Shown: positions 1 to 7,060 of the stretch, in pieces
Numbering within the stretch: the first letter of the stretch is position 1
Layout: each line of letters begins with the position of its first letter
The notes under the pieces: model-generated
Seen by the model: only the letters and a program-made list of their open reading frames with translations
Databases searched by the model: none
Told to the model about the DNA's origin: nothing
Program-made: the position numbers and the translations under genes
DNA from: Desulfurococcales archaeon
GTDB taxonomy: Archaea; Thermoproteota; Thermoprotei_A; Sulfolobales; Desulfurococcaceae
Assembly: GCA_015522345.1 (NCBI GenBank)
Contig: WAML01000217.1
Coordinates: forward strand, 1 to 12,887
Direction of reading: 5' to 3'
Length of the DNA stretch: 12,887 bases

Positions 1-98
1 CATTTATACATATTATAGAGATAATAATAGTTATATACCACAAAGACAATAATTGGTATGAACTGTAGGAAGCCCTAGAGTACAGAGTTGGTGATATA

Positions 99-1178
99 AT
101 GCCTGGTGTAGGCACAATTCTATTGAGAAGAGCAATTGCTCTAACATTTGCGTTAATAGTAATAGTTACATTAACAGCCGTTATAATGGAAGCTACAGGC
201 TATGCTGAAAGCATATGGAAGGCTATTATGAACCAAGAACTACAGGCTTATTATCAAGCTCTTAGAAATAGAGGCTTCCCTCCTGAGAAAATCAAACAAC
301 TTGTCGAAGAAAAGAAGCAGGAGTTAATTGAGCTATACGGACTTAATAAGCCTTGGTACGAACGTGTAGGACCCTTGATAATTAATACTTTAACGTTCAA
401 CCTAGGTATATCTAAGGAAGAAGCACCAGCTCAAGTAGCTGGTGTTCAGCCACCAGCACCTGTGGCTAAACTCATTATGTTAACATTACCTAGGACTGTA
501 GTAATGCTTACTATAGCCCAAATAATATGTGCTGTAATATCGTTGTCTATAGCACCCATTATAGCTTATAGACACGGTACACTCTTAGATAGAGGAGTAA
601 TAACTTATGCAGCATTATTTAATGCTATACCAGTTTGGTGGCTCGGCATGGTATTTATACAAGTATTTGGGTATACACTAAGAATATTCCCGACAAGCGG
701 TAGGTACGTAATGCCTTACATAAAGTATTTCTGGGAAGACCCTCTAGCGAACCTAGTTAATATAGCATATTATGCATTCCTACCAATAGTCACAGTAGTT
801 ATAGTGCTTCTAGGAGGATGGCTCTATTCTGTTAGAGCAATGGTTCTACGTGTTGTACGTGAAGACTTCGTAATGGTTGCTAAAGCCAAGGGATTACCTG
901 AGAAACTAATTGCGAGAAGATACATACTTAGAGTAATGGCGCCGCCTGTGACAACCTCAGTTATACTAGCATTAGCTGGTTCACTAGGAGGATTTATAAT
1001 AACTGAATCAGTATTCGACTGGCCTGGAATGGGTTCACTATACTATGCAGCTATATCCAGCGGCGATGTACCCACTATCCTTGGACTCACTTACGTATTA
1101 ACTATGGTATATATAATTGCTAGGTTTATACTTGAAGTACTCTATATAATGCTTGATCCAAGAGTTAGATTGAGGTGA
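99..1178 (+). CDS. dppB: Dpp/Opp-family peptide ABC transporter permease (DppB-like)
   Basis: This is an inner subunit of a peptide/nickel-type ABC importer in the cytoplasmic membrane. A first membrane helix lies at about residues 12-32. A hydrophilic external loop follows at about 33-125, and then five further hydrophobic stretches. The cytoplasmic EAA loop that docks the ATPase is clear (about 253-278, with the core AKAKGLPEKL). After it comes the family-typical ESVFDWPGMGSLYYAA stretch at 303-318. The length of 359 aa is slightly above the usual 310-340 because of the first external loop. The ATG at 99 follows a GGTG at 90-93. The second permease gene starts 6 bp downstream, so the two are co-transcribed. 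A substrate-binding protein gene would be expected upstream but lies outside the window. Peptide specificity is inferred from the family; other oligomeric substrates such as oligosaccharides are possible for archaeal members. Confidence 0.93.
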   Translation: MPGVGTILLRRAIALTFALIVIVTLTAVIMEATGYAESIWKAIMNQELQAYYQALRNRGFPPEKIKQLVEEKKQELIELYGLNKPWYERVGPLIINTLTFNLGISKEEAPAQVAGVQPPAPVAKLIMLTLPRTVVMLTIAQIICAVISLSIAPIIAYRHGTLLDRGVITYAALFNAIPVWWLGMVFIQVFGYTLRIFPTSGRYVMPYIKYFWEDPLANLVNIAYYAFLPIVTVVIVLLGGWLYSVRAMVLRVVREDFVMVAKAKGLPEKLIARRYILRVMAPPVTTSVILALAGSLGGFIITESVFDWPGMGSLYYAAISSGDVPTILGLTYVLTMVYIIARFILEVLYIMLDPRVRLR

Positions 1179-1179
1179 C
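1172..1179 (+). promoter_or_regulatory. SD site overlapping the dppB stop codon
   Basis: GAGGTGAC precedes the ATG at 1185, with 7 bases between GAGGTG and the start. The TGA stop of the upstream permease (1176-1178) lies inside this SD. A ribosome terminating on dppB would therefore sit on the dppC initiation site, which suggests translational coupling. It also fixes the dppC start. Confidence 0.7.
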
Positions 1180-1184
1180 GGGCC

Positions 1185-3107
1185 ATGGCTTTTGAGAAGA
1201 AAGCCACATTTAAGATGATATTTAAGAGAAGGATTTTAGAACCTTTAAAAGATGCTTTAAGAGAAGTATGGGGCTATGGAACTGGTAAGGCAGGTCTATT
1301 TCTATTATTCTCATTAATAGTGATATCACTATATGCACTAGCTATAATGCCTCCAAACTATGGTAATGAAGTCTGGTTTAACAGTAAAGCCTGGGAAGAA
1401 AATCCCGTACTAGCTCCTCCGGAGTGGATTAAGTACTTTGGCTATCAATATGCTCCACACGTTGTAGACACAGTTACGAGAGGCGATATATATAGAGATA
1501 CTATGACTCAGAGAATTGTCGCTAACTATAGCATAAACTACGAGCTTCCATCAAAAGTATTTCCACAAGGCATTGTAGTAAAGGTACATGGAATAAAAGT
1601 ATATAGGACTGCTGAAAATAGGTTTATAACGCCTCTAGTAGTACTCCTTGTTGAAAGACCTGATGGAATTGTATTTAAATTATCAGAAACTCCTCTCTCA
1701 CTACCCCAGAACGCTACATTAGTTGGCGATAGAGCTTATGCAAATGAAGGTGAATACTATGTTGTGAGAATCGATACTCAGAATGCTCCAGTTGAAATGG
1801 CTTATTTACTAGTAAAGAAATACAATATAACTCCACCTAAAGAACTCACAGGAGGCAATATGCAGATTGCATCAATTATATACAATGACATAATAATAGC
1901 TGTATCAGATGCTATCAAGGGAGATCCTGCCAAATACATCTTTGGAAGACCCATCGTAAAGATAACTAGGCTTGACATAGGCAAGCTAATTAAAGGATAC
2001 ATAACTACTTTAGAAGATATAAAAACACAAGTAGAATCCCTTGGATTAGGTGAAGAAGCTAATCAATTGGCCAGTATCATAGATTCTCTAAAGATCCTTG
2101 AGAAAAACGTTAGTATATCAAAGATAATATCAACCCTAAACGATGCTGTAAATAATGTAAATCAATTAACCAAGAAACTTAATGAAACAGGAGTTGTAGA
2201 TGCAGCTACTATAGAGAAATTAGTAAGTGTGAGCAATGACCTGAAACAGTTTAGTGACAAAATACAGCAGACTAAAATGCTCTACGAAATATCAGTTACA
2301 CCAGTACCCGTTACCGGTAACTACCGTATAGTTCTTCAGCTATCATATCCTCCTGATGTCCCTGGTTTAACGAGTCCTGCTAGTGAAGTAAAGATCGTGG
2401 TTAAGGGGACAATATATGGATTCATGGGAACTGATGATATAGGTAGAGACCTAGCTCAAGGACTATTATTTGGATTCCCAGTAGCACTTGCAATTGGTGT
2501 GCTTGTCGCGTTTGTTACAACTACTATAGGTCTTCTCCTAGGAGTAGTTAGTGGATACTATGGTGGAGTAATTGATGAAATTATTCAGAGAATTGTCGAT
2601 GTCTTAGGCAATATACCATTGCTTCCAATACTTATTCTAATAGCCAATATAGCTATAGTCATGTTTGCTGATCCAGTAATGAGGCTGTTCGCTATACTAG
2701 CTACACTAATGGTATTTGGATGGGGAGGTCTAGCTATAATTACTAGATCTATGACGCTGAGCATTAAAGAGGAACCATATATTGAAGCAGCTAGAGCATT
2801 AGGTGCCGGTAATAAGAGGATAATCTTCAAGCACATAATACCACAAATAATACCATATGCTGTAGCTAGTATGGTCTTCTCGGTACCCAGTGCTATATTA
2901 GTTGAAGCAGGATTAAGTGTACTAGGTATAAGACACGGGTTCCCGACATGGGGCTCTATACTAGCTGAGGCTAGAGAAGCAGGCTATCTCTACGTATGGT
3001 GGTGGATAATACCTCCAGGCTTATTGATCTCAATAACCTCACTAACATTCGTAATGCTTGGAATGGCCATTGAGAGAATAGTAGAGCCTAGACTAAGAAC
3101 TGTCTAA
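1185..3107 (+). CDS. dppC: Dpp/Opp-family ABC transporter permease with giant external domain (DppC-like)
   Basis: This is the second membrane subunit of the peptide importer. Helix 1 is at about residues 36-55. The hallmark GTDDIGRD (415-422) precedes the transport helices, and the EAA ATPase-docking loop is at about 530-555 (EAARALGAGNKRIIFKHIIP). The family is usually about 300 aa. Here 640 aa arise because roughly 360 residues (56-414) are inserted between helix 1 and the GTD motif. That block is predicted to face outside. It has a beta-rich first half and a heptad-like, probably coiled-coil stretch at about 269-365. All five N-x-S/T sequons (N114, N176, N214, N308, N333) fall inside it, which fits a glycosylated surface domain. 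No cysteine is seen in the protein. Its stop overlaps the stop of the convergent radical SAM gene by 4 bp. Transporter membership is near certain; the role of the domain is unknown. Confidence 0.92.
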   Translation: MAFEKKATFKMIFKRRILEPLKDALREVWGYGTGKAGLFLLFSLIVISLYALAIMPPNYGNEVWFNSKAWEENPVLAPPEWIKYFGYQYAPHVVDTVTRGDIYRDTMTQRIVANYSINYELPSKVFPQGIVVKVHGIKVYRTAENRFITPLVVLLVERPDGIVFKLSETPLSLPQNATLVGDRAYANEGEYYVVRIDTQNAPVEMAYLLVKKYNITPPKELTGGNMQIASIIYNDIIIAVSDAIKGDPAKYIFGRPIVKITRLDIGKLIKGYITTLEDIKTQVESLGLGEEANQLASIIDSLKILEKNVSISKIISTLNDAVNNVNQLTKKLNETGVVDAATIEKLVSVSNDLKQFSDKIQQTKMLYEISVTPVPVTGNYRIVLQLSYPPDVPGLTSPASEVKIVVKGTIYGFMGTDDIGRDLAQGLLFGFPVALAIGVLVAFVTTTIGLLLGVVSGYYGGVIDEIIQRIVDVLGNIPLLPILILIANIAIVMFADPVMRLFAILATLMVFGWGGLAIITRSMTLSIKEEPYIEAARALGAGNKRIIFKHIIPQIIPYAVASMVFSVPSAILVEAGLSVLGIRHGFPTWGSILAEAREAGYLYVWWWIIPPGLLISITSLTFVMLGMAIERIVEPRLRTV

Positions 3108-4156
3108 AGTTTTTCAAGAAACCTCGTAATAAATAAACCATCTTTATCATCTATTATCTTTCCTAGTATGCGACCCCCGATCTTTCCTCTATAGCCTACT
3201 ATAGCTGTAAGTCTCTCCTCTTCATTCTTCTTGAAAACCCCTAGATACTCTCCCTTAAGCCATCCTCGAGCTACAACTACTACTTCTACTACATCACCTT
3301 TTTTAACTGGATTAGGTACTCTCTTCCTGTAGTTCATACCCCATTCATCCATGCTCCATCTCAGCTTAATTCCCAGTTTTTCTTCTAATTCAGCAATCTT
3401 ATTCCAGAAAGTATTCCAAGACATAGGTTTTATACCAGGTACTTTTCTCCCATATTTGTGTATATTGTACTTTTGTATGGTTACTGGAGGCCATTTCTTT
3501 CCTGCACCTATAGATACAGCCCATTCAACAACTTCTATGACGTCTTTATCGTTAATGCCCGGTATCCATAGAGGCGTTACATGTAGGTCAATAGATGTAT
3601 TCTTAACTATATATTCTGCTACCTTAACTACTCGTTCTATATTAAACCAAGGAGATCCTAGGAGATACTTAGCTTTCTCTTTATCTAGAGTATCAATGCT
3701 TAAATTAATTCTATCTAAACCAGCTTTTTCCAGACGTTCTACTAGCTCTATTGTTAAAAGAGCTCCATGCGTTTCTAGTGCAACATATGAAACTTCAGGT
3801 ATTTTCTTCAAATTCTTTACTAAGGTTTCAAGCCAAGGATAAGTTAATGGATCACCTATAGTATCTATAAGAGCCTCAAGCCCGTATCCTTTAATCGATG
3901 CTATATAATCCATAGTATCGATTAATGGTTTAGGCTTAACTATATACTCAGCCCACCTATGCCTACTGTATGGTCCAGAATCTACGCTACAAAATATACA
4001 ATTGAGTGGGCATATAGTAGTAGGTCTAACTTGTAGAACATTTGTTCCACGATCTATTATTCCAAAGGCTATGTATCCAAGCATAGGCATATTGTCTTCA
4101 ATTAAATAAACTACCCTGCCATTCCATGATGTATTAAGTATTTTTATTGAATACAT
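3104..4156 (-). CDS. Radical SAM protein with C-terminal TRAM-like domain
   Basis: This is a radical SAM enzyme of unknown substrate. The cluster motif CPLNCIFC (C49, C53, C56) would bind one [4Fe-4S] cluster and S-adenosylmethionine. These are the only cysteines visible, so no auxiliary cluster is expected. Typical barrel strands follow, such as ALIDTIGDPL (95-104), YVALETHG (124-131) and DRINLSIDTLD (148-158). The last 65 or so residues (from about 283) look like a TRAM-type beta domain with the pattern KKGDVVEVVVVARG...GRILGKII. TRAM domains usually bind RNA, as in tRNA methylthiotransferases and TrmA-type enzymes. The protein resembles an archaeal family of uncharacterised Fe-S oxidoreductases (COG2100-like, from memory). 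The start is set by a GAGGAT SD inside the upstream methyltransferase gene, with which it overlaps by 13 bp. An RNA-modifying role is inference only. Confidence 0.88.
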   Translation of the reverse strand: MYSIKILNTSWNGRVVYLIEDNMPMLGYIAFGIIDRGTNVLQVRPTTICPLNCIFCSVDSGPYSRHRWAEYIVKPKPLIDTMDYIASIKGYGLEALIDTIGDPLTYPWLETLVKNLKKIPEVSYVALETHGALLTIELVERLEKAGLDRINLSIDTLDKEKAKYLLGSPWFNIERVVKVAEYIVKNTSIDLHVTPLWIPGINDKDVIEVVEWAVSIGAGKKWPPVTIQKYNIHKYGRKVPGIKPMSWNTFWNKIAELEEKLGIKLRWSMDEWGMNYRKRVPNPVKKGDVVEVVVVARGWLKGEYLGVFKKNEEERLTAIVGYRGKIGGRILGKIIDDKDGLFITRFLEKL

Positions 4157-4689
4157 CTTGTTATCCTCAAGATTCTCTTATAATCATATATTCTCGGTTC
4201 TCTAGTTAGACTAGATGGATTGCTTATGCCGATTATGTAGAGGAATAGTGTTCTAACTCTATTCATTGAGTCCATAAACCTTTCTACACGAATAGGGATC
4301 CAATCTGGTATTGGGAAATCTAGTGTGACTATTCTTGTTCCAATTCTTAATTCTTTTTCAAACTTAGGTGCTAGTGATTCATTTATTGAACGGTATAGAT
4401 AGGAGTATATAGCTGTAGCATTACTCAAGTCAACTAAGAAGAAATTAGCTTCAATAATGTATGCTCTATCGCTTAAATGGTTTTCTCTTATTTTTTCACG
4501 AGCTACTTCAGCTAAATAGGGGTCTATTTCAATACCTACAGCAGTAGCACCTTTCTTCGCGGCTTCAACAACTACTTCACCATTACCGCATCCAAGATCG
4601 TAGAATACATCATCTTTTCTCAAACACAGTAGCTCTAGGGCTTTCTTTATGGCTTCTCTAGGAGAGGGTATGAATGGTGCTCTAATCAT
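4144..4689 (-). CDS. Class I SAM-dependent methyltransferase, aKMT/Dot1-like (probable protein-lysine methyltransferase)
   Basis: This is a small Rossmann-fold methyltransferase of 181 aa. Motif I is DLGCGNGE (31-38), the ribose-binding acidic residue region is GIEIDP (52-57), and ANFFLVDLS (81-89) is followed by a segment like PKFEKELRIGTRIV (108-121). The N-terminal FIPSP and the NFF-x-VD-x-S and PK-x-EKEL-x-x-GTR patterns resemble the crenarchaeal broad-specificity lysine methyltransferase aKMT4 of Sulfolobus. That enzyme methylates chromatin proteins such as Cren7 as well as other proteins. Beyond about residue 155 it carries a basic tail of some 25 residues that I do not recall in aKMT4. 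It is the first gene of a minus-strand pair with the radical SAM gene, with a weak GTGAT SD near the ATG. The methyltransferase fold is firm; protein lysine as the substrate is inferred by resemblance. Confidence 0.85.
   Translation of the reverse strand: MIRAPFIPSPREAIKKALELLCLRKDDVFYDLGCGNGEVVVEAAKKGATAVGIEIDPYLAEVAREKIRENHLSDRAYIIEANFFLVDLSNATAIYSYLYRSINESLAPKFEKELRIGTRIVTLDFPIPDWIPIRVERFMDSMNRVRTLFLYIIGISNPSSLTREPRIYDYKRILRITRCIQ
4163..4168 (-). promoter_or_regulatory. SD site of the radical SAM gene within the methyltransferase gene
   Basis: On the minus strand GAGGAT lies 6 bases before the ATG at 4156 and inside the last codons of the methyltransferase. This supports the overlapping start and suggests translational coupling of the pair. 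Confidence 0.55.
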
Positions 4690-4721
4690 TTTATCACTTC
4701 TACGTCATCTATATGGCGCTC

Positions 4722-4734
4722 TATATTATTTTAT
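4722..4734 (-). promoter_or_regulatory. Candidate TATA box for the methyltransferase/radical SAM pair
   Basis: The minus strand reads ATAAAATAATATA here. A start of transcription about 26 bases downstream would fall near 4701, giving a roughly 12-base leader that still holds the GTGAT SD at 4693-4697. The region is AT-rich, so the box is only a candidate. Confidence 0.3.
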
Positions 4735-4760
4735 GAATACTATTAGTTCTACTACTAAAA

Positions 4761-4773
4761 TAACTTTAAAATA
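4761..4773 (+). promoter_or_regulatory. Candidate BRE/TATA box for the dppDF genes
   Basis: TAACTTTAAAATA is close to the crenarchaeal TTTAWA-type box with an A-rich BRE in front. It lies in the 175-bp divergent spacer (4690-4864). Transcription would start near 4794, leaving a leader of about 70 bases. A second TATA-like CTATAT at 4795-4800 would give a leader of about 40 bases. A promoter is needed in this spacer because the genes to the left run the other way. Confidence 0.4.
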
Positions 4774-4852
4774 GGTGTACTAAACTTAATATTGCTATAT
4801 GATACTAGTTCGAGCGTAGTGTATCTATGATTGGCCTGCTTTGTTAATGCTA

Positions 4853-4858
4853 GAGGTG
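4853..4858 (+). promoter_or_regulatory. SD site fixing the dppD start at 4865
   Basis: GAGGTG lies 6 bases before the ATG at 4865. Almost the same leader, GAGGTGTATATGT, precedes the next gene at 5854. The open frame extends upstream to a TTG at 4841, but that start would translate through this SD and lacks a convincing SD of its own. Confidence 0.7.
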
Positions 4859-4864
4859 TATGTA

Positions 4865-5836
4865 ATGAGTAGTGAAGTACTATTAGAAGTAAAAGATTTG
4901 AAAACATACTTCTATACAACGAAGGGTATAGTAAAAGCTGTTGATGGAGTATCGTTTACCCTTAGGAGAGGAGAAGTTTTAGGGTTAGCTGGCGAAAGTG
5001 GGTGTGGCAAGAGTACAACTGCGTATTCAATAATTCGTCTTGTACCTCCTCCGGGGAAAATTGTTGGTGGAAAAATACTCTTTGAAGGAAAGGATATACT
5101 TAAAATGGATAATGAGAGCTTTAGGAGAGAAATTAGGTGGAAGAAAATATCGATGGTCTTCCAAGGAGCAATGAATGCTCTTAATCCAGTGTATACTGTT
5201 GGCGATCAAATGGCTGAAGTAATAATGTTGCACGAGGGATTAACTAAGAAAGAAGCTTATGCAAGAGTATATAAACTCCTACAAATGGTCGGTATAGACC
5301 CTAGGAGAGCACATAGTTATCCACATGAATTAAGTGGCGGTATGAAACAGAGAGTAATGATTGCCATGGCTTTAGCACTAAATCCTCCTCTAGTCATCGC
5401 CGATGAGCCAACAACTGCTTTAGACGTAGTTGTTCAAGCACAAATAATGAACTTGCTTAAGAGATTGCAGAGAGAGTATAAAATGTCTATAATACTCATA
5501 ACCCACGACTTAAGCCTTATTGCAGAAATAGCTGATAAAGTAGCTATAATGTATGCTGGCAAAATTGTTGAAATAGGGCGTGCTGAACAAATATTCTATA
5601 ATCCACAGCACCCGTATACTAAGGGATTGCTAGCCAGTATTCCAAGGATAAGAGGAGAAATTAAGAAACTAGAGTGGATACCAGGTGTACCACCTGATCT
5701 TCGTAGTCCTCCTCCTGGTTGTAGGTTTCATCCTAGGTGTAGGTTTAGGTTTGAGCCATGCGACAAACAAGAACCACCACTAATACAAATAGAACCAGAA
5801 CACTACGTAGCATGCTGGCTTTACGTTAAAAAGTGA
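4865..5836 (+). CDS. dppD: Peptide ABC transporter ATPase (DppD-like) with C-terminal four-Cys domain
   Basis: This is one of the two cytoplasmic ATPases that drive the peptide importer. Numbered from ATG 4865 (323 aa), Walker A is GESGCGKST (43-51), the Q-loop glutamine is Q100, and the ABC signature is LSGGMKQR (156-163). Walker B is LVIADEP (176-182) and the H-loop histidine is H214. The C-terminal oligopeptide/dipeptide domain begins near NPQHPYTKGLL and holds four cysteines (C286, C292, C299, C317) in the pattern CRFHPRC...C...C. In a bacterial OppABCD system such a domain binds a [4Fe-4S] cluster; the same is likely but unproven here. The dppF gene follows after 17 bp. Its permease partners are at 99-3107, on the far side of a minus-strand gene pair. 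Confidence 0.94.
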   Translation: MSSEVLLEVKDLKTYFYTTKGIVKAVDGVSFTLRRGEVLGLAGESGCGKSTTAYSIIRLVPPPGKIVGGKILFEGKDILKMDNESFRREIRWKKISMVFQGAMNALNPVYTVGDQMAEVIMLHEGLTKKEAYARVYKLLQMVGIDPRRAHSYPHELSGGMKQRVMIAMALALNPPLVIADEPTTALDVVVQAQIMNLLKRLQREYKMSIILITHDLSLIAEIADKVAIMYAGKIVEIGRAEQIFYNPQHPYTKGLLASIPRIRGEIKKLEWIPGVPPDLRSPPPGCRFHPRCRFRFEPCDKQEPPLIQIEPEHYVACWLYVKK

Positions 5837-5840
5837 ATTA

Positions 5841-5846
5841 GAGGTG
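5841..5846 (+). promoter_or_regulatory. SD site of dppF
   Basis: GAGGTG lies 7 bases before the ATG at 5854. It selects that ATG over the out-of-frame ATG at 5850. The leader is nearly a copy of the one before dppD, which suggests that the two ATPase genes arose by duplication or are tuned for matched expression. Confidence 0.65.
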
Positions 5847-5853
5847 TATATGT

Positions 5854-6972
5854 ATGAGTGAAAACGTGTTTAAAGTAGAGCCTACACCTAAAACAGTCCT
5901 ATACGTTAAAGACCTTAAGACATGGTTTCCTGTTAGACGTAGTTTAATAGATATAATTATGGGTAGGCCCCGCAAATACGTTCATGCAGTTGATGGAATT
6001 TCGTTCATGGTCGAAGAAGGAGATGTATTTGGTTTAGCTGGTGAAAGCGGGTGTGGTAAAACTACTACTGGAAAAACTATATTGAGGCTTGTAGAGCCAA
6101 CTAGTGGAGTCATAGCTTATAAGCCTAGGAAAACTCTACTAGACGAGCTAGAGAAACTAGGATACAAACCTAAATTTGTTGATGAACAAGGAAGCATCGA
6201 CCTTGCATCAATACCTCCTAAGTATCTTAAGCCTCTACGCAAAGAATTACAGATGATATTCCAAGACCCCTATGGCAGCCTTAACCCTAGATTCACTATA
6301 TATAGGATCCTGGAAGAACCACTCCTTATACACGGTATAGGAGAGACTAAGGAGGAAAGATATGATCTAGTATCTAGGGCTCTTGAAGCAGTAAAACTAA
6401 CTCCACCCGACGAATTCCTTCCACGATATCCACACATGTTATCTGGTGGACAAAGACAACGTGTTGGTATAGCTAGAGCATTAATACTTAATCCAAGGTT
6501 CATAGTAGCTGATGAGCCTGTATCGATGCTAGACGTATCTATTAGAGCTGAAATTCTAGAGTTAATGCTTGAGCTACAGAAGAAATTCAATCTTACATAT
6601 ATATTCATAACACACGATCTTGCAGTAGCTAGATACATTACAAATAAAATAGCTATAATGTACTTAGGTAAAATTGTTGAAATGGGTGAAACAAGAAAAG
6701 TACTTGAAAATCCGCTTCACCCGTATACTAGAGCCTTAATAGAAGCTATTCCAGAGCCTGATCCAAAGAATAGGCTTAGAATTAGAGATGTGCCTATCAA
6801 AGGAGAAGTACCAAGCGCTATATACATACCACCGGGTTGTAGATTCCATCCAAGATGTGTAGCTCTCGATGAACATCCGGAACTAAAGCCTCTCTGTACT
6901 AGGAAAGAACCACCACTTATTGAAGTTGAACCAGGCCATTATGTTGCTTGTTGGCTTTATGCTAAGAAATAA
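5854..6972 (+). CDS. dppF: Peptide ABC transporter ATPase (DppF-like) with C-terminal four-Cys domain
   Basis: This is the second ATPase of the peptide importer and would form a heterodimer with the DppD-like subunit. Walker A is GESGCGKTT (63-71) and the Q-loop is IFQDPYGSLNPR (135-146). The signature is LSGGQRQR (196-203), Walker B is FIVADEP (216-222), and the H-loop is ITHD with H254. Between Walker A and the Q-loop (about 86-128) the segment is longer than in typical family members and has an extra charged helix-like part. The C-terminal domain has four cysteines (C329, C335, C348, C366) matching those of DppD. Its last 11 residues differ from those of DppD at a single position. The 372 aa are longer than the usual 320-330, partly from the insert and a short N-terminal extension. 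It is the last gene of the transporter locus. Confidence 0.94.
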   Translation: MSENVFKVEPTPKTVLYVKDLKTWFPVRRSLIDIIMGRPRKYVHAVDGISFMVEEGDVFGLAGESGCGKTTTGKTILRLVEPTSGVIAYKPRKTLLDELEKLGYKPKFVDEQGSIDLASIPPKYLKPLRKELQMIFQDPYGSLNPRFTIYRILEEPLLIHGIGETKEERYDLVSRALEAVKLTPPDEFLPRYPHMLSGGQRQRVGIARALILNPRFIVADEPVSMLDVSIRAEILELMLELQKKFNLTYIFITHDLAVARYITNKIAIMYLGKIVEMGETRKVLENPLHPYTRALIEAIPEPDPKNRLRIRDVPIKGEVPSAIYIPPGCRFHPRCVALDEHPELKPLCTRKEPPLIEVEPGHYVACWLYAKK

Positions 6973-6974
6973 TT

Positions 6975-6986
6975 CTTTTAAATAAA
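6975..6986 (+). promoter_or_regulatory. Candidate TATA box for the mevalonate gene cluster
   Basis: CTTTTAAATAAA begins two bases after the dppF stop and matches the crenarchaeal box well. It would start transcription near 7006, with a leader of about 55 bases. An alternative is CTTAATAATATT at 7004-7015, which would give a leader of about 25 bases. The 88-bp gap separates two functionally unrelated gene groups on the same strand, which supports a promoter here. Confidence 0.4.
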
Positions 6987-6989
6987 GAC

Positions 6990-6998
6990 TTGTTTTTA
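6990..6998 (+). terminator. Possible T-rich terminator after dppF
   Basis: A short T run (TTGTTTTTA) lies about 18 bases past the dppF stop. Archaeal RNA polymerase can terminate on T tracts without a hairpin. The run is only five T long, so this is weak evidence. Confidence 0.25.
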
Positions 6999-7060
6999 GT
7001 CAACTTAATAATATTAGGCGTATAAGGCTTCAATAGATTAGGTAGTGTGGTGTCTATAAT

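Noticed and set aside
3..68. Open frame from the left edge to TAG at 66-68, possibly the tail of a substrate-binding protein gene
   Set aside because: Only 21 codons are visible, with no recognisable end motif. A TATA-like stretch at 31-37 would equally suit a promoter for dppB. Neither can be supported.
3351..3842. Plus-strand 163-aa frame opposite the radical SAM-TRAM gene
   Set aside because: It is Ser/Thr/Phe-rich and antisense to a gene with a clear CxxxCxxC motif, with no recognisable domain.
3104..4689. The inverted gene pair as a recently acquired mobile island
   Set aside because: Base and codon use look the same as in the flanking genes, and no flanking repeats are visible, so recent transfer is not supported.
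4801..4825. Imperfect hairpin (GATACT...AGTGTATC) with a T-loop-like GTTCGAG before dppD
   Set aside because: The stem is short with a bulge, and no acceptor, D or anticodon arms could be drawn. It is not a tRNA, and evidence for a regulatory RNA is too thin.
6270..6638. Minus-strand 122-aa frame opposite dppF
   Set aside because: It is a shadow of the conserved ATPase motifs on the other strand.
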